This document shows positions 9,600 through 21,372 of a stretch of DNA of 64,000 nucleotides, one piece after another (position 1 is the first letter of the stretch; each line of letters starts with the position of its first letter). Under the pieces are notes generated by a model, which made no database searches, was not told the DNA's origin, and worked only from the letters and a program-made list of their open reading frames with translations. Where the stretch lies: positions 14,857,403-14,921,402 of the forward strand of contig NW_019167860.1 of assembly GCF_002303985.1 (NCBI RefSeq). The letters are read 5' to 3'. A program made the position numbers and the translations under genes. Source of the DNA: Durio zibethinus (Eukaryota > Streptophyta > Magnoliopsida > Malvales > Malvaceae).

Positions 9600-11157
9600 A
9601 TCTTACCCTTCCTTTGTTTAAAGAAATTTTTGTAGTTAAGAAGCATCATCACGATAAGAACTGGTTATATGTAATAGGTTAACCCGCAAAAGAAATATTT
9701 ATTGATTGTTCGAGCTTAATAAAGTGTTAGAAGCTGCTCTTCCTATGTATAGAGAAAAAAGATGACTAAGAAAAACTCAGTGTATGGGAAACAAACAATG
9801 AACCTAGGATTTTTGAAAATGTCTAGGTCGATCCTTTGATGACCATGCAATTAGAAGCTCAAGATGCAATAACAAACCTTCTCCAAAGGGGTAGTCGGTT
9901 CTAAATGTGAAAGAGTTGACCTCCTCTTCTATTATCAAGGAGGTTAAGTATTGGAGTAGGTTCAAGATAACTACACATGATGTTTATTTTAAAAAAAATT
10001 TTAACACTTAGTTTAATTTTCTGTGCAGGCATTTTATCCTAAATGGGAGATTTTTAGTTTACCTACTTTTTTCATGCTCCAAAGTTCAAGAAAAGTAAAG
10101 CTTCCATTCAGCTTGGGACATCCTCAAAAGGGGTTAAGATAATCAACCTTGTTCTTTTTCAGCCTCCCTCTAGCCTAGTTGTGCCCTAAAAGAGGTAAAA
10201 ACAAACAACCCAAAAGGAGAAAGCCTTCAAGAAGTAAAATACTAAGACTTATCTTACAGATTCGAACACCAAATTACAATCCACCTCATAATAGGTGGCA
10301 ATAAATGTGGAGTTCAACTCCACTTAAAACTTTTTTGAAAACCCGAAGGCTAGGAAGATCACCATGGTAACCTTCACAAAAAATGGTTAATATCTTTGAG
10401 CTAAGTCTTAACTTATTTTATTTTTGATATTTTTATTTTTTCTAAAGTTTAAGCTTGGTTATTATTTTATGTAGGTTCTGAACAGCTCTCCTTTACTATC
10501 TCCCATATAGCTGGACAGGGCTTTTTCAATGCTTATCAGGCATTGGTGCACTATTATAATATCGAGCATGATTTGACAGATTATGCTCGAGATCTACACT
10601 TGTTTGTAAAGGCCCATAAGAAAACTAATGCTTCTTTAACCAAGGTTAAGAAAGATAAATATAAGCTCAACAAGGAGGTGGAAGACTTGGTTGCCAAGCT
10701 TGAAAATATATCCCTATAGTAGGCCATAGCTAAGTCATTCCAATAGCAAGTTGACCTTAAACTTAATGATGCTTTGGTTGAGGTAGTGAGGCTGAATTCA
10801 GAGTTGAAAGCTGTAAAGAAAACTAGGTAGCAAATGGTGGAAGAGTTCCTACCCTCCTTAAAATTTTATAACATGCAAACGGAGCTTGCTCGAAACCAAG
10901 TTTTTAATGCTTTCAACATAGCAAAGGAAGAGGTTTAGTTCTATTTTATTAACTTGAACCTCAACCTCTTTGATGTTAGGCTCGACAACATTAAGTCTTA
11001 ATAAGCCCCTACTACTAAAGTCGCCAAAGATGAGAAATTTATTGAGCTTGAAGTCGAGGTCAATGCTGCTTTTGTTATTAAAACTGAAGCTAGTGAAGTT
11101 CACACACCAATCGAGGAGCAAAGGGAAGATGTTGAAAGAGTAAAGGGAAGATGTTGA
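9600..11157 (+). pseudogene. Antisense ORF of gypsy element E1 (coiled-coil protein), decayed
   Basis: Opposite in strand to E1's own genes. The clearest part is 10477-11157: 227 codons in one frame, interrupted only by stops, mostly TAG where E2 or context suggests CAG, and closing with TGA. It is preceded by an intron-acceptor-like TTTATGTAG at 10474. It reads as a charged, Lys/Glu/Leu-rich, probably coiled-coil protein (SLTKVKKDKYKLNKEVEDL). Its end has an ELARNQVFNAFNIAKEEV block matching E2's ELFRKNRISVFELAKD. An upstream piece around 9630-9760 (HHDKNWLYV, then IDCSSLIKC) matches E2 near 57615-57710. It recalls the plant family Pfam PF04195 (putative gypsy-type transposon), where a GWYYF-like and a later GWK..FFFV-like motif occur. 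Role unknown. Antisense ORFs at this position are known from Tat-lineage elements. Nothing else recognisable lies in 11158-11880. Confidence 0.7.
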
Positions 11158-11879
11158 AGAAGCTTAAAAAGGAGTTTTCTCTTTTTATTTGTGTTTTAAT
11201 AGTTTTTTGTAAAACTCTAAGATTAGGTTTTTTTTTTGTAAAAGTCTCAGATCAGATCTTGTAACGACCACTCTATAAAACTTTTGACAATTCAAATCTT
11301 ATAAAGGTCACTTAACAAAACTTCTGTCAACTCACATTTTAATGAAATAGAAGTGCATTTTTGCCTAAGTTTTAGCTTTACCTTTTTTCTTTTTTACTTT
11401 GTATTTTGTTTTTATTATACATAATTACTTAAGTCTTACCTTGATGTAAGGACTTTGATGGATCTTCATACTCTAATTTTAAATTTGCTTTTCAAGGTCA
11501 ATTTTAAGACTTTAGCAAGCTTTATATCATGATTTCTGTCAAGTGTTGATTGGACAACTTTTTTTACTAACCTAAGACAAACTTTGGATTTCATACTTTA
11601 TCATTAAATTGGATATATTACATCTAATTATTTTGGATTTGGCTTTAATTTTGCAAGTGTGAGCTTGGTTAATATCTGAGTAAGCATTAACTATGATCTG
11701 AGCAAAGTTAAAACTTTTATTCATCTTTGTAATTGTATAGTATAAGTATTTTTCAAAATTACAAGTCTGAGCTAGGCTCTACACCCATTTTATTGGTAAT
11801 AAATTTTGAGATTGTCTACATTACATGTCCTCGGTATGAGATTACTATTCATATCTTGCAACCTACAGGTTACATTATA

Positions 11880-12800
11880 GACGACCTCTTTAACTACGTA
11901 GAAGCCAACTAGTTCAGGGCCAACTTCCCACTTCGATTATCAACTTCTGAGGCTTTTACTTTTCTGAGTACCAGGTTACCCTTCATGATATTCTTGTATT
12001 GAACCCTTTTTAGTGTAAAAATTAGACACTTTCTACTGATAGGCTACCATTCTAGTTAAGGTGATGTCCCTTTGTTCTTTGGCCAAGTCTAAATTGGCCC
12101 TCAGGGCTTCTTTGTTCTTTTTTTCATATTCGATCTCCACTTGAAGGCTTGAAAGGCCGATCTCCATAGGCATTATGACCTCTATTCCATAGTTAGATTA
12201 AAAAAAATTTCTTCTATAGGGACTTTAATGGTCATCTTAAGAGCCCAGAGTACATTGGGTAGCTTATGAGCCTACCTATCTTTGACTTCATCTAGTTTTT
12301 TCTTAAGGGTTTCTAATATAGTCTTATTAATTAATTACCTCGGTTTAGCCATTAGACAGAGGGTGTGCAACTGAGGTGAACTTTAAGTCAATATGGAGGT
12401 TGAAACACTATTATTTAAATCTTAAATTATCAAACTATTTCTCATTATCCGTTATTATAGACTGAGGCAGACGAAATTTATAAACTATGTTCTTTCAAAC
12501 AAAATTTTTAACTTAAGATCGATTATGGTAGCTAGAGCCTCGGTTTTAAGCCACTTTGTGAATTAGTCAATTGCTACCAATACAATTCTCTTCTACCCTA
12601 TGGAAGGGGTGAAATGGCTGCAAACGTCCATTCTTCATTACATGAAATGCCAAAGACTGATGATAGAAGTTAGCTCAATTGAAAGAAAGTGTTGTATGTT
12701 TGTGAATCTTTGGCATTTATCACATCTCTTCATCAGGTTGGCTGTATCTTTTTTTATGGTAGGCCAGTAGTAATCTTATCTGAATACCTTATAGGTTATT
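11880..12800 (-). pseudogene. E1 integrase remnant
   Basis: Minus-strand translation in mixed frames shows the zinc-binding end RCDKCQRF near 12729-12703, preceded by YWPTIKKD. Next comes a catalytic-core strand with VAID.FTKW near 12580-12552 and a later KLPNVLWALK-like stretch near 12270. The order and motifs are those of Ty3/gypsy integrase (HHCC, then DDE core). Several stops and shifts make it non-functional. It lies 3' of RNase H, as expected for gypsy elements. Confidence 0.75.
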
Positions 12801-13009
12801 GGCCCAGGTTTGAGGTGGTTGGCACAGATTCTTTCATGAATTTCTTTAAGCACGTAGTTTACCTCTTCTTCATATACACATTTGAGGTAAGGTAAACTAA
12901 AAGATCTTATGTATAGTTTTTCATTAATTAAGGTGTATCAAGGAGCTTTCCTCACTAAAGCCTTAGCTAGGACTTTGTCATCGAGTAATTTACTATTCAT
13001 CATATTGAC

Positions 13010-13430
13010 TCGAATAGAAGTCATCAATGACTTTTTTCTTTAATTTGGTCACATAGTTTCTCATCAATGCTTTTTTTTAATATTTTTTCCACCAGAACAT
13101 GGGATGATTTGTCAGTTGTTATTCCTGATGCCAATTTAGATAGTGAATTAGTTAAGGCATTCTTTGACTTCAGTATTGTTTTGACCTTGACCTTTGAGAA
13201 TATGGTCAAGTGAGCTAGTAACTTGTTTAGATACTTTTTTATTTCTTCTTTCTAAGCTCTAAACTTTTTATTTATTTGGCTAACCACAAGTTAGGAATCA
13301 TTATACACAATAATGATTTTTACATTTAGCTTGGCAGCTAATCTTAATTCGATAATTAATGCCTTATATTCGACTTTGTTATTTGAAACTCTGAATTCGA
13401 ACTACAAAGCATACTAAAATTATGGATCTT
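13010..13430 (-). pseudogene. E1 RNase H remnant
   Basis: Minus-strand pieces IIIVYNDS.LVVSQI and KFRA.KEEIKKYL, then the open 61-codon frame 13209-13024 (FSKVKVKTILKSKNALTNSL), follow the pattern of plant gypsy RNase H, where the DS.LV.QI..F.A motif leads to the V....N..AD.L tail. The matching region in E2 is 61400-61020. Stops and substitutions show decay. Confidence 0.72.
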
Positions 13431-13859
13431 TTGGGCTGATTAAGAATGGCCAGCCCTACTTCTTCGATTAGTAGTTAACCTATAACAAAAAACTTGTACA
13501 TTTTTTTTTACTTCATCAGCCTCATCAAGCTATTCTTTGATCTAAGCTAAGATGCATTCGATGACAAAATCTGCTAGCACTTATGATTTCAAACCAACTT
13601 AGAGAGTATATACAGGTTGTATTCATTAAGCTCCACTATCCATTTATCAATCTTTTTGATAATTTTAGCTTTTGTATGATTTGCTTAAATGGCTGCTTGA
13701 TCATAACATTAATTATTTTGGTTTTTGGCTTTATTTGGCTTAATAAATAAGCTTATTTAGCTTAAAAATATGGCTGACGTGACTGTTGCATAAGCTAGTT
13801 TTTTTATTTTGGCGTAGTTCTTTTTAGACACTATCAGAACTGTGCTTAGAAAATATACT

Positions 13860-14666
13860 AACCTTTGACTCCCTTATTCTTCATTGACAAGTACCAAGTT
13901 GATTTCTTAGTTGATTGTAGCGATATATAGATATAAAACCTCATTGGGCCTTGGTTCAAAGAGAATAAAAGGAGAAAAAATAAGTTCTTTCAGCTCTTTA
14001 AATGCTTTTTGACACTAAGGTGTCCATTTAAATTTTAAGATGTTCTTAAAGATCTTAAAGAATGGTAAGCACTGATCTACTGATCTAAACATAAATCTGC
14101 TCAAGATGACTATTCTTTCAGTTAACCTCTGTACCTTTTATACTGGGTTGCTACTTTTATGTCAATAATTGCCTGAACCTTTTTAAGATTTGCTTTTATA
14201 CCTATTTTGTTGATCATGTAATCGAGAAATTTTCTCGATGTGATCCCAAAGGCACATTTGCTCGGGTTAAGCCTCATGTTATACTTTTTAAGAATGTTGA
14301 AAGTCTCCTCTAAATCTTTCAGATACTTGTTCGAGCTTTTACTTTTTACAATTATATCGTCTACGTATACTTTCATATTTTGATTGATATGATCCTTGAA
14401 AACTTTGTTAATTAGTCTTTGGTAGGTCACTTATGCATTTTTTAGGCCAAAGGGCAAAACCTTATAGCAATATAAGCCTTTCTTATTAATAAAAGCTATT
14501 TTTCCTCATTTTTTTTTAGCATTTTGATTTGGTTATTGCTAAAATAGGCATCCACAAAGCTAAACAAGTCATGTTTAGCACTGTCATCAACCAACCAATC
14601 TATACTGGATAGAGGAAAACTATCTTTTGGATAAGCTCTATTAAGGTTAGTAAAATCTATGTACAT
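13860..14666 (-). pseudogene. E1 reverse transcriptase remnant
   Basis: From 14666 the minus strand reads MYIDFTNLNRAYPKDSFPL, the start of the gypsy RT fingers. A frameshift near 14490 (one A fewer than E2) breaks it. The frame 14430-14122 then carries the catalytic YVDDIIVKS (YVDD at 14367-14356) and the following NPSKCAFG motif. RT thumb and the RNase H linker continue to about 13860 (PFFKIFKNIL). The active-site YVDD is intact although the gene is not. This is the best-preserved E1 domain and fixes the family as Ty3/gypsy. Confidence 0.88.
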
Positions 14667-15531
14667 TATTCATTTTTTGTTATACTTTTTTACTATTACT
14701 ACATTGACAATCCAATCAGGGTAATAGGTCTCCCTGATAAAGTCTACTTTTTAGTAGTTTATCGATTTTTTCCTCTATTGCCTTCTACCTCTTTAAGGTA
14801 AAAGTTTTCTTCTTTTGTTGAACTAATTTTGTGTTCGAATCAGTGTGTAGTTTATGGATCATTACCTCTGGATCTATCTTAAACATATCAGATAGGGTCG
14901 AAGCAAATAGGTCAGTATTGTCTCTTAAAAGTTGAATTAGCTACTCTTTATGGTCGAGCTTCATTCTAATTTACATGCATTTTTAGAATTATTTTTCTAG
15001 AACAGTATAGAGATAAGGTCTTCTGTCAGTTTTTATCAATTGTGATCGATATTTGGTCTTTGGTCAATTATTTCTTTTTACTCTATTAGGTCAGGATTGT
15101 TTCCTACAAGAAGGATGAATCCCTACATGGTAGTTAGTTTATTGTTAGTAGGATGGCACGTAGAAAAGTATAGCTAAACAAAATGTAGAATTGTATTTCA
15201 AATTTTCTTTAACCGGCTTGAAAGCTTGGTTCTGTTGACATGTATGCTGGCTTAAGAGTTCAATTTTTGTAAAATCATTCAAAATTTGTAAAATTTTGTA
15301 ACATGTACAATTGTAGAGTTTAAGAGTTCAAAACGGCTTAAGATCGCACTTCTTTTTTCTTCTTAGTTTTATGTTACTTCTTACTAAGGCTATCTTGCTT
15401 TGCTTCTTCAATTTTTTTAACCTTCACCTAATCATATCTATCTTCTCTGGTTCTTTGGCTTTGGTTGAATTACGAACTTGCTTCCCAATCATTTTTTTCC
15501 TTATTGTCATACAATATAGTTGCATCATGAA

Positions 15532-15957
15532 CTAGTTTCTTGTAGCCTTTTCAATTCCGTTTAGGGTCAAAAATTTGATCTTCAGATGAAAAGCCAAGCC
15601 GATCAATCTTAAAATAGATTGGTTAGGTTGGCCTAAGATCATATTGAATGCAAATGGAATATCCACTACTATGAATTCTATGACCAAGGTAATGTCACTC
15701 GACTTAGTGCCCAATGTGATCGATAACTTAATAGTTTACTTTATTGGCACTTGCTCATTTTTAAAATTGATTAAAATAATGGTGAATGGCTTCAATATTT
15801 CTTCTTTCATGCCCATCTTTAGCATTATGGCATAGTATGGCACATTAGTTAAACTTCCACTATCGAATAGGATCCTTTTCACCACATAGTTGTATATTAT
15901 AGTAGCAACTACAATTGCATCATCATGTGGGAACTGAATCCTTTCCAAATCCTCCAA
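15532..15957 (-). pseudogene. E1 retroviral-type aspartic protease remnant
   Basis: The 73-codon frame 15957-15736 contains the active-site strand VKRILFDSGSLTNV, so the D-S-G catalytic triplet is intact. A second frame (15714-15532) continues with the AFNMILGQP motif typical of plant gypsy protease. The two pieces are offset by frameshifts. It lies between gag and RT, as expected. Sequence from about 15500 down to 14670, linking it to RT, is too decayed to assign. Confidence 0.78.
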
Positions 15958-16589
15958 GCTAAAGTAGATCGACTTGTCTTTCCAGCTTTTTTAATATTTA
16001 GGTCGAGGAATCAATGGCCATAATCATCCCCTAGTCAAACTTTTTTTTGGCCGAGGTTGAGCTCCCATCAATTATCATATTGATGATACCTGTAATGGGC
16101 CAGTTATCTATGGTTCAACCTTCATTTTCTTCTTACTTTTTTCTCTAGTTTTTAACTTCTCAGTTTGCTTCCTATTTGTTTTTTTAATTTTTTCTTACTT
16201 TTTCTCTCTAGTTGTCTTTTTTTTTAATATGGCCTGGCCTGACCCTATCTTGCTTGGTCCACATATACCCAATTGACTTTTTCTAACCAGACTCTTTATT
16301 TCATTCTTTAGGTTATCATACTTTTTTATGTTGTGGCCAATGTCTCTATGGAAAGGGTATTTTTTTTTATTGGATCTCTTCTTATATTTTGTCTAAGTGG
16401 TTTTAGCTTTCTAAACTTGAGGTCTCTTTCTATATGCAACAAAATCTTGTCTCTTAAGGTATTCAGTGTGGTGTAGTTCCTTTATCTACCTGGGCTCCTA
16501 GCTCTAAGATGCCTCGATTATCTCATTCTTGAAGAAGGATTGTAAATTTCTTTTATTTTTTTCAATAAAAAAGTGTGGATAGGTCTCTC

Positions 16590-17203
16590 TCACCTTGATT
16601 TTTCATTGTAACTTTAACGTTTTATGTATCTTTTCACGACAAATAGCACATCAGCTAATGTCTTTGGTAGTTCTAGGAAAAGTGTAAGCTTTAAGTGATA
16701 TTTTCTATCACTGAGTCCACTAGTCAAGGTGACAACTATGGTAATCTACTCTAAATATTTTACTTGTAAGGGCTTTGCGGTAAAACATGTTACAAAGTCT
16801 TTTAAGGATTCATTTATGCTTTGGTAGATTGACATTAAGCTAAAAGTAGTCTTTTTCATTTTTTTACTACTCATAAATTAGGATAAATAAGCATGATTGA
16901 GCTCTTTAAAAGTCATGATAAACCTCAACTTTAAACTAAATACCAGAATTGAACTACTTCTTTGACTGTGGTAGCTAATTCTTTGCACATAAGAGCTTTA
17001 TTTGCCCCATGCATTATCTTGTTAGTTCTGTAAAGCTCTAAATGATAATAAAGGTTAGTAAACTCATTATAAGCCTCAAAGATCGGTATTTTGAACACTT
17101 TTAGGGCCATGGTTTTGTCAATCTCCTTGATAAAATGTGAGGCCTTCAAAAATTTGAACTCATCCTCAAAAGTAATGGCCTTTCCTTTGAACTCCTTTTC
17201 CAT
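16590..17203 (-). pseudogene. E1 gag remnant
   Basis: The open frame 17203-16931 (90 codons) followed by out-of-frame pieces resembles the retrotransposon gag domain (Pfam Retrotrans_gag). After VVQFWYLV come FKELNHAYLS, then SIYQSINESLKDFV near 16830-16790, matching the family's W..L....F..F.....Q...ESL..Y pattern. A KTLADVLFVVKRYI piece near 16640 follows. No zinc knuckle was found. It lies closest to the 5' LTR, as expected. Confidence 0.65.
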
Positions 17204-17661
17204 GGCCTATATTCTAGTTTTCTGGTTTCTATTCGATTGGGGCTTTAGGTCGGTTTGCTTGGATTTTAAAGTGGTGGCTTGTATTAAGGAGTGAGTTCGA
17301 TAATGTATAGGTAGCATAATGGCTTCCTTTTCACGTGAGGCTGAAAGGCTTTAACATCTACATAACTCAACTACTTTCAGCTAGTAGTCTTCCAAGAGTG
17401 ACTCAATCAGGTATGTAAGAAGTTTATGGAGGTGTGAGGCTTTGAATCATCTTCTTAAGATTTATAACTATTGGATTAAAACTTGGAATTGCTCCATTGT
17501 AGGGCCAACCTATGCAAGCGTAAGTCGATTTATGGGTTGGCTGGTAAAGGTTTTGGTTCTAACTTAGGTAGCTAGTTCTCCTTCCTCAAGAACTCTTTTT
17601 CTAGGTGGCCTGGTATTTAGCTCGGCTAAATAATAAATAGCCCCCTACCTGGTGCATCAAA

Positions 17662-18147
17662 TGTTTGTGTCGAGCTTTGAATTCAGGAATAAAACCCTGA
17701 AACCACAAAAGAGAGAAATATAATAGTTAAAGGCAAAGGCTAATAGTTTTTTCAACGTTTGCATTTCGACGCTCAAGTCAGAGATCAGTACAGGAAAAAA
17801 TAGGAAAGGAAAAATAAGAAAGTGGAACAGTATGAGATGCCTAGATAATACCCGGTTGGCCCTATTTATAGTTAAAGAAAAGGGGATTTGGGCCAGTTGA
17901 GGCTTAGGCAGTCATGTAATTAAGATGACTTGAAAGGCTGAACTAACCTGGACATTGATCATTCACTCAGGAAGTGATAAGTCAGCATAAAAAATGGTCT
18001 TTTTAATAGGTTAATAATGTGAGTGAGCTGACGTGATATTGTACATGCTAGATCAGCTCAAAATGTATAAATGCCCATGGCTGTCTATTAGCAGTCTTTA
18101 ATGGAAAAATGAACATTTTACCCTTTGGACTAAAAGAACCCTTAACA
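17662..18147 (-). repeat. 5' LTR of gypsy element E1
   Basis: Plus-strand TG start (TGTTTGTGTCGAGC) and CA end (CCCTTAACA). It is homologous to 5205-5597 but about 90 bp longer. CCTATTTATAG near 17860 gives a minus-strand TATA box. The base run to its left (CCTGGTGCATCA, 17648-17659) is where the primer-binding site should be; it begins correctly for a CCA-complementary site but the tRNA cannot be named. Confidence 0.85.
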
Positions 18148-21100
18148 ATCACTCTCTACAATCGCTATTAAGGAAAAACAAAGGAAAATTTCAATCTCAA
18201 TCGTAATGGTGTATCACAGCCATTGCAAAATGGTATAACTAAGAATAACGAGAATAACGGTATGTTATTCCCGCTACTTTATTTTTTACCCAAAGATGTC
18301 AAGAAAATTTTTTTATTTCCATTGTTCAAAATTTTTATTGTTTTTGGATTTAGAAGGCTATGGATAAGACTTTGACTGATTCAAGTTGTTCTCAATAGAG
18401 ATTTTAGGTTTCGACTTCTAAATGATTATAAGGGAAATCGTCTTTTTTTATTATTATTTATCTTTTTTGGTATTGGGATAAGGTTCCTTAAGTGAGATTT
18501 ACTTATGTTTGCAATCAAGATTTATTTATTTGAAAAAAAAAATAATTTGTTATATATCTTAGAAAAATACCTCTAACATTATAATATTTAAATTATAGTT
18601 CCTAGATGAGAATCAATATATCAATCAATATACTTAATATTTAATGTGAGTCTGTTAGGCCCTTAATAGACATTTTGTGACAAGTCATCAATTTTCAATT
18701 GACATGGAAATTGAAGGCCATTTGTTTATCAAATCCATGCCATTTGTTTGTTTGAAGGCCATGTATCTTGATTAATGACCGACTCTCTTCAACCTTTGAA
18801 AAATGCCTTTGGTTTGGAAGAAAATATGTAAGTTCTTATCTTTGTCTTCTTGCTTGGTCATTCTGGGTTTCAAATCCTGCGTTCAAGGTTTTTTTTTTTT
18901 TATTTAATTTTTAATGCTTTTAGTAATTACTGTTTGTTTCTTTATTCTTTTCAATGGAAAGATATGTGGTTTTTGGTTTTTACCATGCGACTGGCTTCTG
19001 TTCTCCATGATTTTACTTTGTTTTTGTCTCTGTTCTTTGCTTAATTATATTCAGTGTGGTTCTATATGATTGAGTTTTTTGTTCTATGTTATCTTTTCTT
19101 TGGCATAGTTAGGAAGAAAAACAATATCTTCTTAACTCCATTTTCCTTTCTTCAGAGTGAACTTCATTGTTATAATTGTTTTCAATCACTTTTTCCTAAT
19201 TTAATTTTGGTAATAATTAATTTGTTGCTCTGAACGTATTTGAATAAATGTCAATGTGGGAAGATTGGAAAGTGTAAAAACAACTTTAAAAAATTTTTTG
19301 TCTAAAATGCAGATCAGCAGCCATGATTTTCAATCCCTATCTGCTGTCGCAAATCAAGCAAAGCCAAATCATCAAGATCAGGACTACATGTTTATGAAAT
19401 TCTATGAATCCAAAAACAAACAAATTACTCAGCCTTGATTTTGTTGCCACAAATGCTAAGGTAAGCTTAGTTTTTCCCCATCCATATTCTGCTAACTAAA
19501 AGCCAACAATGTTCTCACATAGTTAGATCTCATCTTTCTGTGAACTGTAACTGCTTAAGTTATATCTTAAGTTTTGTACCAAATCATTGCTTCTAATGGT
19601 TCCAGTTTTTGTTTCTACAATAATGGGTTACTATTATTTTATGTTAATGCAAATTTGAAGAACATGAAACTAAAGAGGAAGAAAAAAGAAAAACTGGAGC
19701 GAACCTATTAAAGAGAAAGTAAAAGAATGGTAAGCCTCGTGTGTCACTCTTATTGCTACAGGAAAACGTTAAGTTTTAAAAAAGTTAATGTAATGCTTGA
19801 TTACACATTTGCTTGAATCACGTTGTTTGTTAATAGGTATGAAGGAGGGAAATGAAAGGTAGGTGATTTGTCATGTTTTCTTTGGCTGCTGGATGCAGTT
19901 TATATATTTCTAAATACAGGTGACAAAAAAATTGAAAAAATCAAAGATTAATTCGAAATAGTAGTGTTTTATTCGGTTTGGATCATTTTTTTTATTCGAT
20001 TTAAATTAAATTTGAATATTAAATATATATTATATTTTAGTTGAAATTTGGATTGAGAAATAAAAAATAAAAAAATCAAACTAAACTTAATGGTATATTT
20101 TTAATAATTTTTATATATTTTTTAAATTTTCATAAAATAAAAATAATTATTTAATATTAAATTTATTTAAATATATTAAAAATTATATTTAAATAATATA
20201 TAAAAATAAAAAATAATTAAAGTTTAAAAACTGATTAATCGAATCGAATCAATAAAATTTAATTCAAATTAGATCGACTCATATAAAAATTTAATTTGGA
20301 TTTGAATAAAATTTAAAAAATTTATAATTTTATATATTATCTGAAAAATAAATAAAATTTGATCAAATTCGAATCATTATTATCTCTAGTTTTAATTAGA
20401 TTTTGTTTTGTTTTTTTATTTATTTGGCAGTGTATGTTCATTTTTTTTCCAATAGTTTGGGGTGTTTATGTTTTATCTCCTTACTTAAATTAATATTTCT
20501 TTGTAATAAGCAATGATAATTCATGAACCTGCATCAGCGCACTTTTTGTTATTTTTATTAGTATTTTTTTTTAAAAGACTTCTATTTGTTACTCTCTTTT
20601 TTAAATTAATAAAAACTATCTCAAATACATGTACTTACTCATGGACATACATACATACATATATATATATATATTCACATTATAAAGATTCTTTTCAAAT
20701 TAAGTTTCTTTTCATTTGATATTCATTAATTTAATTATACATGAATTATACAATAAAAAATAATTCTCTCTTATCATATGATTAATATCTATCAATCTCA
20801 TGATTTAAATACTTGCAAATCAAAAAAAGTAATAATAATAATAAGAAGAAGAAGAATACGAAGTTTAATTTAATTAGTTTATATAAATATCTTTAAAAAT
20901 TGATATCTTATAAATCTATGGTTCAAATCCTAATACCTATATTCCATTTTACTTTTTGAAAGCTACAATCTCCTTTGTAAATAAATAAACAAATAAGATG
21001 GGGCAGTATATAAAAGGAACAATGATAAAACATACTCTAGGTATATGCAAAGCCATCTTTTGTAATAAAACCATCTGCACACAAACTATGAGTTTCATCG

Positions 21101-21372
21101 CAATTTTGTTCAATTGCTACTACAAACAACTCTACAATAACCATATAAATCACATACAGGGGAGGAAAAAGAATGTAGATAATATGTAACTCTAACATGC
21201 TGATGAATGTTTTTTTTTTTTTTTTTAATATGCTTCAAATAATTTCCCCGAGATGATCCATAAAAGTGGCTCTTCAACCATCGTTTACTAATAGTCTTCG
21301 TCCTGTATGGCTTTGCTTCCAACAAAGGAACCAAATATATTAGACATTTATCCACCAACCAAATTTCATCAA
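18148..21372. other. Intergenic region without a recognisable gene
   Basis: Holds T-rich and AT-rich spacer. Around 18160-18300 there is a repetitive-looking run rich in ATAACG/ATTCCCGC motifs. A 60-codon plus frame at 19256-19438 matches nothing I recognise. Around 19920-20390 an AT-rich block begins GGTGACAAAAAAATTGAAAA and contains ATTCGGTTTGG, recalling small dispersed plant repeats. A CATA/TA microsatellite lies at about 20646-20674. The last few hundred bases are probably the 3' UTR and downstream flank of the CLC gene. Confidence 0.6.

Larger units (their letters stand above)
5205..18147 (-). mobile_element. Ty3/gypsy retrotransposon E1 (Tat-like), old and nested
   Basis: Two related LTRs (5205-5597 and 17662-18147) enclose, in minus-strand order, gag, aspartic protease, reverse transcriptase, RNase H and integrase, the gypsy gene order. 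A plus-strand reading frame occupies the space between integrase and 3' LTR, as in Tat-lineage elements such as Grande/Retand. All coding parts carry stops and frameshifts, and the LTRs differ in length and sequence, so the insertion is old. Without the nested solo LTR at 7130-9381 it would be about 10.7 kb. No matching 5-bp target duplication was found: the flanks are GCCAT on the left and ATCAC on the right. A second copy of the same family (E2) begins at 55518. Confidence 0.9.

Noticed and set aside
18160..18300. Continuation of the IDA-like gene on the far side of E1
   Set aside because: The minus strand there gives only a short hydrophobic run without a start linked in frame; sequence looks repetitive.
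19256..19438. 60-codon plus ORF upstream of CLC-c 3' end
   Set aside because: No recognised domain or homologous context; could be a remnant, but the sequence alone does not support a call.
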